From Kineosporia babensis (lineage in GTDB: Bacteria; Actinomycetota; Actinomycetes; Actinomycetales; Kineosporiaceae): 64,000 bases of DNA. Where the stretch lies: positions 62,001-126,000 of the forward strand of contig NZ_JAJOMB010000003.1 of the NCBI RefSeq assembly GCF_021129305.1, given 5' to 3'. Under the pieces are notes generated by a model. That model was not told the origin of the DNA. It did not search any database and was given only the letters and a program-made list of their open reading frames with translations. The position numbers and the translations under genes were made by a program. This document shows, one piece after another, positions 8,400 through 16,920 of the stretch (the first letter of the stretch is position 1; every line of letters starts with the position of its first letter).

Positions 8400-9335
8400 A
8401 TGCCCTCCCTGACGAAGCGCACCACGGCTCTCCTGGCCGCGGCGGCCGTGGCCCTGACCGCGTCCGCCACCGCGGCGACCGCGGTCAACCGCTCCTCCAC
8501 CGACACCTCCGCGAAGGTGAGTGCCGCCGCCGCGGCGCCCGAAGCGTCCATTGGTACTGCCGCCAAGAAGAAGGACGCGATCGGCGGGCCCAAGAAGGGC
8601 GCCGCGCTGTGGAAGCAGAAGGGCATCACGAAGCAGCTGAAGAACTCGGGGGTGTCCTGGTACTACAACTGGGCGCCCCAGCCCAACGGGGTGAAGGCGC
8701 CCAAGGGCGTCGACTTCGTGCCGATGATCTGGGGCAAGGACTCGGTGACCAAGGCCAACCTGGCCGCGGCCAAGAAGCACGGCAAGCAGAGCAACACCCT
8801 GCTCGGCTTCAACGAGCCGGACCTGGGCGAGCAGTCGAACATGACGCCCCAGCAGGCTCTGGACCTGTGGCCGCAGCTGGAGAAGACCGGGATGCGGCTG
8901 GGCTCACCGGCCGTGGCCTGGGGCGCCGACCAGGACGGCAAGTGGCTGGACCAGTTCATGAAGGGGGCCAAGAAGCGCGGCTACCGGGTCGACTTCATCA
9001 CCCTGCACTGGTACGGCTCGGACTTCCGCAGCGCCCAGGCCACCAACCAGCTGAAGCAGTACGTGACCGCCGTACGCAAGAAGTACCCGAAGAAGCCGAT
9101 CTGGATCACCGAGTACGCGCTGATGAACTTCGGCGCGGGCCAGAAGTTCCCCTCGGCCACCAACCAGGCCAACTTCGTGAAGAAGTCCACCGCCATGCTG
9201 AACAAGCTGAAGTACGTGGAGCACTACAGCTGGTTCGCCTTCCCGACCTCGACCAACGGCCAGGACGAGACCGGGCTGTACCGGCCCGGCGGCGCGATCA
9301 CCAAGCCGGGCAAGGCCTACCGCGCCGCCAAGTAG
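8400..9335 (+). CDS. Secreted GH128-type endo-beta-1,3-glucanase
   Basis: A secreted glycoside hydrolase of 311 residues. The ATG at MPSLTKR opens an Ala-rich signal peptide (about 1-28), followed by a low-complexity Ala/Lys linker and then an Asl1-like/Glyco_hydro_cc TIM barrel. Catalytic candidates are Glu139 in GFNEPD (acid/base) and Glu238 in WITEY (nucleophile), with the sugar-binding HWYG motif between them. GH128 enzymes cleave beta-1,3-glucans such as laminarin or fungal wall glucan. It has no partner transporter beside it. Confidence 0.85.
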   Translation: MPSLTKRTTALLAAAAVALTASATAATAVNRSSTDTSAKVSAAAAAPEASIGTAAKKKDAIGGPKKGAALWKQKGITKQLKNSGVSWYYNWAPQPNGVKAPKGVDFVPMIWGKDSVTKANLAAAKKHGKQSNTLLGFNEPDLGEQSNMTPQQALDLWPQLEKTGMRLGSPAVAWGADQDGKWLDQFMKGAKKRGYRVDFITLHWYGSDFRSAQATNQLKQYVTAVRKKYPKKPIWITEYALMNFGAGQKFPSATNQANFVKKSTAMLNKLKYVEHYSWFAFPTSTNGQDETGLYRPGGAITKPGKAYRAAK

Positions 9336-9342
9336 GACGTAT

Positions 9343-9365
9343 CTTCAGGATCACCACTCCTGAAG
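9343..9365 (+). terminator. Weak hairpin after the glucanase gene
   Basis: An 8-bp stem CTTCAGGA with a 7-nt loop, beginning 8 nt past the glucanase stop codon and ending 17 nt before the TTG of the next gene. It could be a weak terminator or a translational element for the permease. Confidence 0.4.
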
Positions 9366-9381
9366 CAGAACGGCTCCACCC

Positions 9382-10113
9382 TTGATCCTCGAGAACGCCC
9401 CCGCCGCGGTGACCTGGCTCGTCCTGGTCACCGCGGCTTTGTGCGCCGGCTTCGCCAAGACTGCGGTCGGCGGGATCGGCCTGTTCACCGTGGTGCTGGC
9501 CGCCACCGTGATGCCGGCCGCGGAGTCCACCGCGGCCGTCCTCCTGCTGTTGATCATCGCCGACGCCTGCGCGGTGGCCCGCTACCACCAGCATGCCGAC
9601 TGGAAGCTGATCCGCCAGGTGGTGCCCGCAGTGCTGCCCGGGCTGCTGGTCGGCACCGCGCTGCTGGCCGTGCTCCCGGACTCCCTGCTGCGCCGGATCA
9701 TCGGGGGCATTCTGCTGGCGATGGCCGCGCTGCAACTGCTCCCCCGCACGCCCAGGCCCTCACGGGGTACAGCCGTCGCGACCGGACTGGCCGCCGGCGC
9801 CTGCACGATGATGGCCAACGCCGCCGGGCCGGTGATGTCCCTGTACCTTCTGGCCCGCGGCCTGGACAAGCGCCGGTTCCTGGGCACTTCGGCCTGGTTC
9901 TTCGCCGGGGTCAACCTGTGCAAGGTACCTTTCGCCGCCGGGCTCGGGCTGTTCGACGGCGAGATGCTGGTGCGCACGCTGATCCTGGCGCCGGCCGTCC
10001 TGCTGGGGGCCTTCCTGGGCGTGAAGCTGGTGGACCGGCTGAAGCAGAGCGTGTTCCAGCGGGTGGTGCTGGGCGCTACCGCCGTGAGCGCTTTGGCCTT
10101 GATCCTGCTCTGA
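9382..10113 (+). CDS. TauE/SafE-family anion permease
   Basis: A membrane protein of 243 residues with about seven to eight helices. The family hallmarks are an early glycine-rich helix CAGFAKTAVGGIGLF (about 21-35) and a matching second-half motif LAAGACTMMANAAGPVMSLYLL (about 135-156), the internal duplication typical of TauE/SafE sulfite or organosulfonate exporters. It begins at TTG (ILENAPA) with a poor ribosome site, so the start is uncertain. Its last 38 bp overlap the convergent unknown gene. The substrate is not predictable. Confidence 0.85.
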   Translation: MILENAPAAVTWLVLVTAALCAGFAKTAVGGIGLFTVVLAATVMPAAESTAAVLLLLIIADACAVARYHQHADWKLIRQVVPAVLPGLLVGTALLAVLPDSLLRRIIGGILLAMAALQLLPRTPRPSRGTAVATGLAAGACTMMANAAGPVMSLYLLARGLDKRRFLGTSAWFFAGVNLCKVPFAAGLGLFDGEMLVRTLILAPAVLLGAFLGVKLVDRLKQSVFQRVVLGATAVSALALILL

Positions 10114-10966
10114 ACAGACGCTCGGCCCGTTCTTGAGCATCGGCCGGAGCTGCCGATCGCAGGCGCTCAGACAGCTCTCGGGGCAGCTGAGCGATGTCCC
10201 GGGTCTGCTGGGGACGGCTCTTCCACCCGATCAGGTGACGAGCCGCCCCGGCAAAGTGCGGGGCAGCAGCTTGCGGATGCTGCAACGCCGTAATGATGTG
10301 GGCGATCGGTACTTCCCTCAGCAGGAGCTCGGGAATACCTTCGTGCAACGGATATCCGCTGTACCGGCCGCTGCCCGCGGCATGCCAGGCCAGCAGATCG
10401 AGCACCCCCTCGACCACATCCGGGTACGTCTGCTTCAGCTTCGCCTGAACATTCCCGAGACGCTCGCCGGACAGCATGACGCCGTCGCGGGAGGCGGCCA
10501 GCATCTGATCGGTCAACCCGGTCAGGGCCGGTGGAACGGCCATGACCCAGTCTGCCTCCTGTTCGGCCCAGACCTGCTGCCGCGCCTGGTGCTGCTCGAC
10601 GTAGCGCAGTGGCCCTGGCATGCCGTGCCGATCCAGCCAACTCAACAGCGCCGGGCCATCCACCAGAACGGCATCGGTCTCGAAAGGCTCGTAACGCAAA
10701 GTCGTCCCGTGATGGAGGCTCACCGACCCCAGCGACCGGCCCGCCCCGTCCATAAGCTCAAAACGTACGTCACCCATGCACATACAGGCGAAGTCGGACA
10801 GCCCTTCGATCGCCAGGGCCGTGCGCAGACTGCTCCGCTCGGCCGGATCACTCAGATCCACCTCGACCGTTCCGGCCCCCTCCTGCGCGACCTCGCTCAA
10901 CCGCACGAGCCGAGCCGAACTCACCAACCGGTCGATCTCGAGCACCGCAGCCGTCATGACCCACAT
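10076..10966 (-). CDS. Unknown soluble protein
   Basis: I do not recognise this 296-residue protein. The N-terminal third is beta-rich (VEVDLSDPAERSSL, VRFELMDGAGRSLGSVSL); the C-terminal two thirds look helical, with repeated short helices (LLAWHAAGSGRY, ELLLREVPIAHIITALQH, ERLRSAAPADAQERAERLF). It has no signal peptide or membrane segment. The start may instead be the ATG three codons in. It overlaps the end of the convergent TauE-like gene, which is unusual but small. Confidence 0.55.
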   Translation of the reverse strand: MWVMTAAVLEIDRLVSSARLVRLSEVAQEGAGTVEVDLSDPAERSSLRTALAIEGLSDFACMCMGDVRFELMDGAGRSLGSVSLHHGTTLRYEPFETDAVLVDGPALLSWLDRHGMPGPLRYVEQHQARQQVWAEQEADWVMAVPPALTGLTDQMLAASRDGVMLSGERLGNVQAKLKQTYPDVVEGVLDLLAWHAAGSGRYSGYPLHEGIPELLLREVPIAHIITALQHPQAAAPHFAGAARHLIGWKSRPQQTRDIAQLPRELSERLRSAAPADAQERAERLFRAGSRPKRSRR

Positions 10967-11034
10967 TCTGCCCGAGGTCCGGTAGTTCGTGACCCCGCGC
11001 AGCCATCAGGCCAGGGCCGCCACGAGCAGCGAGA

Positions 11035-13629
11035 TCAGCCGTAGTAGGCGGCCCGCATCAGTTCCTGCATGTCCTCCAGCATCGGCATCCGCGGGTTGGC
11101 CGGGGCGCACTGGTCCTCGTAGGCGTTCAGGGCCTGCTGCGGCAACGAGGCCAGGAACTCCTCCTCGACCACCTGCAGGGCCTGGAACGAGGCCTCGATC
11201 CCGACCTTGCGCCGCAACTGCTCCACCGCCGCGGCCAGCGCCTCGACCGGGTCCTCGCCCTCCAGGCCCAGCATGCCCGCGATGTCGGCGAAACGTTGCG
11301 GTGCGCGATAGTTCTCGTACTTCGGCCAGCCGGACAGCTTGGTCGGCGCACTACCGTTGTACCTGATCACGTGCGGCAGCAGCACCGCGTTCGTCCGGCC
11401 GTGAGCAATGTGGAACGTGGCGCCGAGAGTGTGCGACATGGCGTGCACGATCCCCAGAAACGCACTGCCGAAGGCCATCCCGGCAATCGTCCCGGCGTTG
11501 TGCATCCGCTCCCGGGCCTCGCTGTCGTTGCCGGTCACCGACTTCTCCAGGTTGCCGAAGATCAGCCGGATCGCGTGCAGGGCCAGCCCGTCGGTGAAGT
11601 CGTTGGCGTACACCGAGACATAGGCCTCGATCGCGTGGGTCAGCGCATCGAAACCACTGTCCGCGGCGATGCTTCGGGGCATGCTCGCGGTCAGTGCCGG
11701 GTCGACGATGGCCACGGTCGGAGTGAGGGCGTAGTCGGCCAGCGGGTACTTCTTACCGGTCCGCGGGTCGGTGATCACCGCGAACGGCGTCACTTCGGCA
11801 CCGGTGCCCGACGTGGTGGGAACACAGACCAGACGGGCCTTCTCACCCAGGGCAGGGAAGGCGAAGGCGCGCTTGCGGATGTCGAAGAACTTCTGCCGGG
11901 TGTCGTCGAAGTCCACCTCGGGGTGCTCGTACTTCAGCCACATCACCTTGGCCGCATCCATCGCCGAGCCACCACCCAGGGCGATGATCGTGTCCGGCCG
12001 GAACGAGCGCATCAGCTCGGCGCCGCGATCGACGGTGGTGGTCTGCGGTTCCGGCTCCACGTCGTCGATGATCTGCAGCACCACCTGGTCGGCCCGGCGC
12101 TGCAGCACCTGGCTGATCCGCTCGACGAAGCCCAGCCGGGTCATCGTGGCGTCGGTGACCACCGTGACCCGGTGCACGTCAGGCATGTCGGTGAGGTAGC
12201 GGATCGCGTACGGCTCGAAGTAGATCCGGCTGGGCACCTTGAACCACTGCATGTTGTTCGTGCGCCTGCCGATCCGCTTGATGTTGATCAGATTGACCGC
12301 CGAGACGTTGTTCGACACCGAGTTCCGGCCGTAACTGCCGCAACCCAGAGTCAGCGACGGCAGGAACGCGTTGTACATGTCGCCGATCCCGCCCTGCGAG
12401 GCCGGAGAGTTCCAGATCAGCCGCACGGCCTTGACCCGGGTGCCGAATTCGACGGCCAGGTCCCGGTCCTCGGTGTGGATCACCGCGCTGTGGCCCAGGC
12501 CGTGGAACTCGACCATCTCGGTGGCCGCCCTCAGCCCTTCCTCACGGCTGCCGACCTTGAGTACCGCCAAGACCGGGCAGAGCTTTTCGCGGGTCAGCGG
12601 TTCGTCCGGTCCGACCTCGGCAACTTCGGCAAGAATGACGGACGTTTGCGCCGGGATCTCGAAGCCGGCCTGCCGGGCGATCCACTGGGGAGAACGACCG
12701 ACGACGTCGGGGTTGAGTTTGGCTTCGCTGCAGGCGGTTCCGTAGGCGCCGGCACCGAAGACGAACTCCTCCAGCTTCCGCTTCTCGTCGGCGCTCGCCA
12801 GGTAGGCGTGCAGGTTGCGGAACTCCTGCAGCGCCTCGTCGTAGATCTCCTGGTCGATGAGCGCGGCCTGCTCGGAGGCACAGATCATGCCGTTGTCGAA
12901 GGACTTCGACAGCACGATGTCGTTGACCGCGCGCTTGAGCTTGGCGCTCTTCTCGATCCAGGCCGGAACGTTGCCCGCGCCGACGCCCAGCGCCGGCTTG
13001 CCCGCCGAGTAGGCGGCCCGGACCATGCTGTTGCCGCCGGTGGCCAGGATCGTCGCAATGCCCGGGTGGTGCATCAACGCGGTTGTGGCGGCCACCGAGG
13101 GATTTTCGATCCACTGGATGCAGTACTCCGGCGCCCCGGCCGCCACCGCCGCATCCCTGACCGTGCGTGCGGCCTCAACACTGCACTGCTGCGCGGAGGG
13201 ATGAAAGGCGAACACGATCGGATTGCGCGTCTTCAGAGCCAGCAGGGCCTTGAAAATGGCTGTCGAGGTGGGGTTCGTGACCGGCGTGATCCCCGCGACC
13301 ACCCCCACCGGATCGGCGATCTCGGTGACCCCGGTGATGTCGTCCTCGCTGATCACCCCGACCGTGCGCAGCTTCGCCATGCTGTGGGTGACGTGCTCGC
13401 AGGCGAAGATGTTCTTGACCGCCTTGTCCTCGAACACGCCGCGGCCGGTCTCCTGCACCGCCAGCTGGGCCAGCGCCGCATGCCGGTCCAGCGCCGCCAC
13501 CGAGGCCTTCTTGACGATGTGGTCGATCTGCTCCTGGTCGAAGTCCTGGTACTGCTCAAGGGCTTTCAGCCCGGACTCGACCAGGGTGTGAACTTCGAGC
13601 GGGGTTTCGTGCTGAACGGCGGCAGTCAT
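11035..13629 (-). CDS. adhE: Bifunctional acetaldehyde-CoA / alcohol dehydrogenase
   Basis: Converts acetyl-CoA to acetaldehyde and then to ethanol (reversibly) with NADH. The 864-residue length matches the two-domain AdhE family. The N-terminal aldehyde dehydrogenase domain (about 1-440) has the catalytic Cys250 in NGMICASEQA and the ITPVTNPTS nucleotide-binding stretch. The C-terminal iron alcohol dehydrogenase domain (about 450-864) has GGGSAMDAAK, the DSGFDALTHAIEAY metal region and the HAMSHTLGATFHIAHGRTN histidine cluster. AdhE forms filaments (spirosomes) in other bacteria. It is monocistronic, pointing to fermentative survival when oxygen is low. I saw no clear Rex site upstream. Confidence 0.97.
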   Translation of the reverse strand: MTAAVQHETPLEVHTLVESGLKALEQYQDFDQEQIDHIVKKASVAALDRHAALAQLAVQETGRGVFEDKAVKNIFACEHVTHSMAKLRTVGVISEDDITGVTEIADPVGVVAGITPVTNPTSTAIFKALLALKTRNPIVFAFHPSAQQCSVEAARTVRDAAVAAGAPEYCIQWIENPSVAATTALMHHPGIATILATGGNSMVRAAYSAGKPALGVGAGNVPAWIEKSAKLKRAVNDIVLSKSFDNGMICASEQAALIDQEIYDEALQEFRNLHAYLASADEKRKLEEFVFGAGAYGTACSEAKLNPDVVGRSPQWIARQAGFEIPAQTSVILAEVAEVGPDEPLTREKLCPVLAVLKVGSREEGLRAATEMVEFHGLGHSAVIHTEDRDLAVEFGTRVKAVRLIWNSPASQGGIGDMYNAFLPSLTLGCGSYGRNSVSNNVSAVNLINIKRIGRRTNNMQWFKVPSRIYFEPYAIRYLTDMPDVHRVTVVTDATMTRLGFVERISQVLQRRADQVVLQIIDDVEPEPQTTTVDRGAELMRSFRPDTIIALGGGSAMDAAKVMWLKYEHPEVDFDDTRQKFFDIRKRAFAFPALGEKARLVCVPTTSGTGAEVTPFAVITDPRTGKKYPLADYALTPTVAIVDPALTASMPRSIAADSGFDALTHAIEAYVSVYANDFTDGLALHAIRLIFGNLEKSVTGNDSEARERMHNAGTIAGMAFGSAFLGIVHAMSHTLGATFHIAHGRTNAVLLPHVIRYNGSAPTKLSGWPKYENYRAPQRFADIAGMLGLEGEDPVEALAAAVEQLRRKVGIEASFQALQVVEEEFLASLPQQALNAYEDQCAPANPRMPMLEDMQELMRAAYYG

Positions 13630-13750
13630 GCTTCACCTCAGCTGTTGTGTGATGCCGTCTGTACCCCTCAATCCTCGGGCGGGGCGGCGGCCAGCCGGAT
13701 GAGTCCGTGGTCCCCCGCCGGTCGGCGCAAGTCCCGTCACTCTGACGAGA

Positions 13751-13786
13751 AACGGCCCGGCACCTCTGGACGAGGGCCGGGCCGTT
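13751..13786 (-). terminator. Terminator after the YdjM-like gene
   Basis: An 11-bp stem AACGGCCCGGC, continued by a 4-bp CCTC/GAGG stem past a single bulged A, with a 5-nt loop. It lies 14 nt beyond the stop codon of the leftward YdjM-like gene and in front of adhE. It probably separates the two transcripts. Confidence 0.75.
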
Positions 13787-13800
13787 GCGCTCGTCTTGCG

Positions 13801-14316
13801 CTACGAGACCACCAGAGCGAACGGCATCGGCCCGCCCAGCGCGATGTAGGCCAGCGGGAAGCTGATCACCGTCAGGAAGGTGGTGATCGCCTTCTCGATC
13901 GGGCCGCCGGTCTTCACCCCGAACCCGATCCGTTTCTTGTTACCGCCCAGCGTGGCCGCCGCCCAGGGAACCCCGCCGCAGAGGAAGTCCGCCGCCAGGT
14001 GCGAGCCCCAGGCCGCTGCGGCCGCCATCAGGAACCAGTCCAGGTCCGGGGGCATCACCAGACTCAGGGCGAACAGCGCGGCCGCCACGAGCTCGGGCAT
14101 GTGCGTGATCCCGCGGTGCCCGCCGGGGATGAACTTGGCCATCCACCCACCCTGGTCCACATCGGGAGACCAGTCGTCGGCGCACATGCTCGAGGCGACG
14201 ATGCAACCGGCCAGCACGTGCTGCCAGCCCAGGTCCCAGCGACCGATCAGTTGTTCATAAGAGCAGACGCCAAGCCAGGTTGCCTGTGCGGCGGCTTGGT
14301 GGCCGAGCCTGTTCAT
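13801..14316 (-). CDS. YdjM/DUF457-like membrane metal-dependent hydrolase
   Basis: A membrane protein of 171 residues. The ATG at MNRLGHQ has GGAG upstream; the much longer open frame before it is Arg/Pro-rich antisense of the deacylase gene and was excluded. Family motifs are DDWSPDVD, HRGITHMPE (H-x3-TH) and WGSHLAADFLCGGV, in the order seen in YdjM-type inner-membrane hydrolases, where the His and Asp residues are thought to bind metal. About four membrane helices are present. Family members are SOS-linked in E. coli; no LexA box was seen here. Confidence 0.75.
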   Translation of the reverse strand: MNRLGHQAAAQATWLGVCSYEQLIGRWDLGWQHVLAGCIVASSMCADDWSPDVDQGGWMAKFIPGGHRGITHMPELVAAALFALSLVMPPDLDWFLMAAAAAWGSHLAADFLCGGVPWAAATLGGNKKRIGFGVKTGGPIEKAITTFLTVISFPLAYIALGGPMPFALVVS

Positions 14317-14426
14317 GTGGTGCTCGATCTCCGTTTCCTGGTCGTCCCTCCGCTTCCTTGATCCAAAGCGGGGACTGCCAGTGCACCAGATGGACCTTTT
14401 GCCCTTGTAACGGGGGTAGGGGCCAG

Positions 14427-16031
14427 CTACTTGCGCAGCGCGCGGCCAGGTAGTGCGTCGGTACGGGCACCGTCCGTGATCACTGGAGCTCCGGCGACGA
14501 AGACATGCGGAATGCCGACGGCTGGCCGGCGGGGTTCGGCGAAGGTAGCGCCAGCGGCGACCGTGGATGGGTCGAAGAGGACGAGGTCGGCCGCGGCGCC
14601 GACCTTGATGACGCCGCGGTCGGTGAGGCCGAGGCGGCGGGCCGGGCGCGAGGTCAGGTGGGCTACGCACTCCTCCAGGCTGAGCACTCCCTCCTCGCGG
14701 ACGTAGTGACCTAGGTAGCGAGGAAAGGTGCCCCAGGCGCGCGGGTGGGGTTTGGCGCCGACCAGGAGGCCGTCGCTGCCGCCGCAGTGCTGGGGGTGGG
14801 CCATGACGGCTCGCACGTTTTCCTCGTGGCCTACGTGCTGCAGGATCGTGGTGCCCAGGCGGTCGCGGCGCAGGATGCCGACGAAGACGTTGAACGGAGG
14901 CTGACCGGTGTCGACGGCGATCTGAGCGATGGTGCGGCCGACCAGGGCGGTGAGTTCGTCGTGGCGGACGCCGGAGATTTCCAGGGTCTCCCACTCGGCG
15001 ATCACCCCATGACAGCCGTCCGAGCCCGTGACCTCGACGGCGTGACGGATGCCGGCCAGCTGTACCGGATCTTCGAGGCGCTGCAGGGTTGCGACCGGCC
15101 CACCCGCCGAAGCCCAGCTTGGCAGGACGGCGGACAACGTCGTGGAGCCGGGCAGATAGGGGTAGGTGTCCAGCGTGACGTCGATACCGTCGGCGAGCGC
15201 CGCATCGACGAGGGCCAGGAGGTCGGCGCCTCGGCCGGCGTTGACAGCGAAGTTCATGGTGGCGTGGGTCAGGTGCAGCGCGGCGCCGGATCGGCGAGCT
15301 ACCTCGACAACTTCTGCGTACGCCTCCAGCGCACCCCTGCCGTAGGAGCGCTGATGTGGGGCGTAGAAGCCACCGTGGGCCGCGACGACCTCGCACAGGG
15401 CAACGAGCTCGTCGGTGTCCGCGTACATCCCCGGTACATAGGTAAGGCCGCTGGACATCCCGAACGCGCCCTCGCGCATGCCCTGGTCCACGAGCTGACG
15501 CATGCGCTGTAGCTCCAGTTCGCTACACGGCCTGTTACCGGTACCCACGGCCAGCATCCGTACCGTCCCCTGAGGCACGAGATAACAGACGTTGACCGCG
15601 GCACCTTGGTCGACGCGATCGAGGTATTCCCCCACGCTGCGCCACGACCAGTCGATGTCCGGGATGCCGTTCCATCCCGCCAGCTGTTCGCGCAGCACGT
15701 CGAGGGTGGCTTCGTCGGCCGGGGCGTAGCTGAGCCCGTCCTGCCCCAGCACTTCGGTGGTAACCCCCTGCGTGGTCTTCGCCAGGTGCTCGGGATCGGT
15801 CAGTACAGCCAGATCGGAGTGGGCGTGCATGTCGATGAACCCCGGGGCCAGAACCAGACCGCCGGCGTCGAGCACACGCGCCCCCGCCGTCATTCCTACC
15901 TCCCCGAGCTCAGCGATGCGCCCACCCACTAGTAAGGCATCCGCCCGACGTGCTGGCCTACCCGTACCGTCCGCCAGGAGCGCCCCACGTACCACCACGG
16001 GCTCAATGTCACTAGCAACCAAGGTGCTCAC
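14427..16031 (-). CDS. N-acyl-D-amino-acid deacylase-like amidohydrolase
   Basis: A cytoplasmic enzyme of 534 residues that should cleave N-acyl-D-amino acids or related N-acyl substrates. Amidohydrolase landmarks are the HxH motif MHAHSD (about 68-73), LHLTHATM, LQHVGHEENV, and GSDGLLVGAKPHPRAWGTFPR with the catalytic Asp. At the position where classical D-aminoacylases have a zinc-bridging Cys (GNCG) it reads LGQDGLS, so the metal site differs. Codon use is looser than in the neighbours, with a TTA leucine codon at residue 33 (15933-15935), suggesting transfer or bldA-type control. It lies downstream of ridA with a 475-bp gap. Confidence 0.85.
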   Translation of the reverse strand: MSTLVASDIEPVVVRGALLADGTGRPARRADALLVGGRIAELGEVGMTAGARVLDAGGLVLAPGFIDMHAHSDLAVLTDPEHLAKTTQGVTTEVLGQDGLSYAPADEATLDVLREQLAGWNGIPDIDWSWRSVGEYLDRVDQGAAVNVCYLVPQGTVRMLAVGTGNRPCSELELQRMRQLVDQGMREGAFGMSSGLTYVPGMYADTDELVALCEVVAAHGGFYAPHQRSYGRGALEAYAEVVEVARRSGAALHLTHATMNFAVNAGRGADLLALVDAALADGIDVTLDTYPYLPGSTTLSAVLPSWASAGGPVATLQRLEDPVQLAGIRHAVEVTGSDGCHGVIAEWETLEISGVRHDELTALVGRTIAQIAVDTGQPPFNVFVGILRRDRLGTTILQHVGHEENVRAVMAHPQHCGGSDGLLVGAKPHPRAWGTFPRYLGHYVREEGVLSLEECVAHLTSRPARRLGLTDRGVIKVGAAADLVLFDPSTVAAGATFAEPRRPAVGIPHVFVAGAPVITDGARTDALPGRALRK

Positions 16032-16506
16032 TCCTATGTGGTTGCGGCCGATGCTCTCGGGGGTCGGCCTTCAAATGGGGGACGCATCTGGTCGGGTGAC
16101 ACGGGTCGATTCAAGTGTCGCTGTGGGTTTCCAAGTCCCTGTAGGTCCCCAGGAGCAGAGTGAGCCACCGGTCCGCGGCGACCACCCCTTCTGGCACCCA
16201 CCATTTCTGGCCGGTCTTCTCAGCCTGGAAACCCGGCGCGCGATTGCGGGCGGAAGCAGACCAGGGGTGCTTCGGACGCGTACACCTGGTACAGCCGGTA
16301 GCTGGAGTACCAGGTGTACTCAACGCGAGGCTTCGTCTCCGCGAGTCGATCACGAGGCCGGAGCCAGGTGCTCTACGTCCTGGGCGTGGTTGGCCAGACT
16401 TGCGTGGTGACTGCTCAGACCCCCACCCGGGGGCGTTCTTAAATCACCCCTTACCCCGTGCCCAAGGTGACCTACGTCCGCGAGGCGCGCACCCCGTCCT
16501 CAATTT
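16032..16506. other. 475-bp gene-poor gap with long inverted repeat
   Basis: No credible gene was found between the deacylase start and the RidA stop. Short open frames exist on both strands, for instance a leftward one of 80 codons at 16111-16353, but none has a ribosome site or recognisable motif. Base composition is slightly less GC-rich than the genes around it. It holds the inverted repeat listed separately and presumably the deacylase promoter. Confidence 0.6.
16280..16319. promoter_or_regulatory. 13-bp inverted repeat GTACACCTGGTAC
   Basis: Perfect arms GTACACCTGGTAC at 16280-16292 and the complement at 16307-16319, with a 14-nt spacer. Each arm is itself a near-palindrome (GTAC at both ends), so it looks like a pair of regulator half-sites rather than a terminator. 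The GTACACC element also occurs in the putative LacI operators in front of the mannoside transport operon, which hints at shared control (inference). Confidence 0.5.
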
Positions 16507-16908
16507 TCAGTCCAGGACGGCGAGTGCGTCGATCTCGACCAGCATTTCCTCGCGGGGCAGTTCGGTCATGACCGTAGTGCGCGAAGGCAGAATTCCGGAT
16601 TCGCAGTGCTGCAGGATGTATTCGCCGTAGGCCTCGTTCATCGCAGGGAAGTCGTTGCGCGTGGTCAGGTACACGCGCAGCATGATGACGTCGTCGAAGG
16701 TGGCTCCCCCGGCGGTCAGAATGGCGTGGACGTTGCGCAGGGTCTGGATGGTCTGGGCTTTGACGTCGCCGGGGTGAAGGTATTCGTTGGTGGTGGGGTC
16801 GACCGGGCCCTGGCCGGAGACCTGCAGCACGTTGCCCTTGCGGACTCCCTGGGAGAACGTGTGGGCGGGGGCGGGCGCGTCGGTGGTGGTGACGGCGGTG
16901 CGGGGCAT
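16507..16908 (-). CDS. RidA/YjgF/UK114-family protein
   Basis: A 133-residue trimeric Rid-fold protein; canonical members hydrolyse reactive enamine/imine intermediates made by PLP enzymes. Visible family features are FSQGVRKGNVLQVSGQGP, the VIMLRVYLT strand, the substrate-carboxylate arginine in PSRTTV and the terminal VEIDALAVL. It sits 12 bp downstream of the GH5-like gene on the same strand and upstream of the D-amino-acid deacylase, so it could detoxify imines from amino sugar or D-amino acid turnover (inference). Confidence 0.9.
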   Translation of the reverse strand: MPRTAVTTTDAPAPAHTFSQGVRKGNVLQVSGQGPVDPTTNEYLHPGDVKAQTIQTLRNVHAILTAGGATFDDVIMLRVYLTTRNDFPAMNEAYGEYILQHCESGILPSRTTVMTELPREEMLVEIDALAVLD

Positions 16909-16920
16909 GGCGATGAACTC

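Noticed and set aside
13630-13750. Rex operator upstream of adhE
   Set aside because: No TTGTGAA-N4-TTCACAA-like dyad could be found in the leader; only isolated TGTG fragments.
11296-14361. Rightward open frame of 1021 codons
   Set aside because: Antisense of adhE and the YdjM-like gene; His/Arg/Asp/Gly-rich composition and no ribosome site.
16111-16353. Leftward 80-codon open frame
   Set aside because: No ribosome site, no motif, and it contains the inverted repeat; considered non-coding or a remnant.
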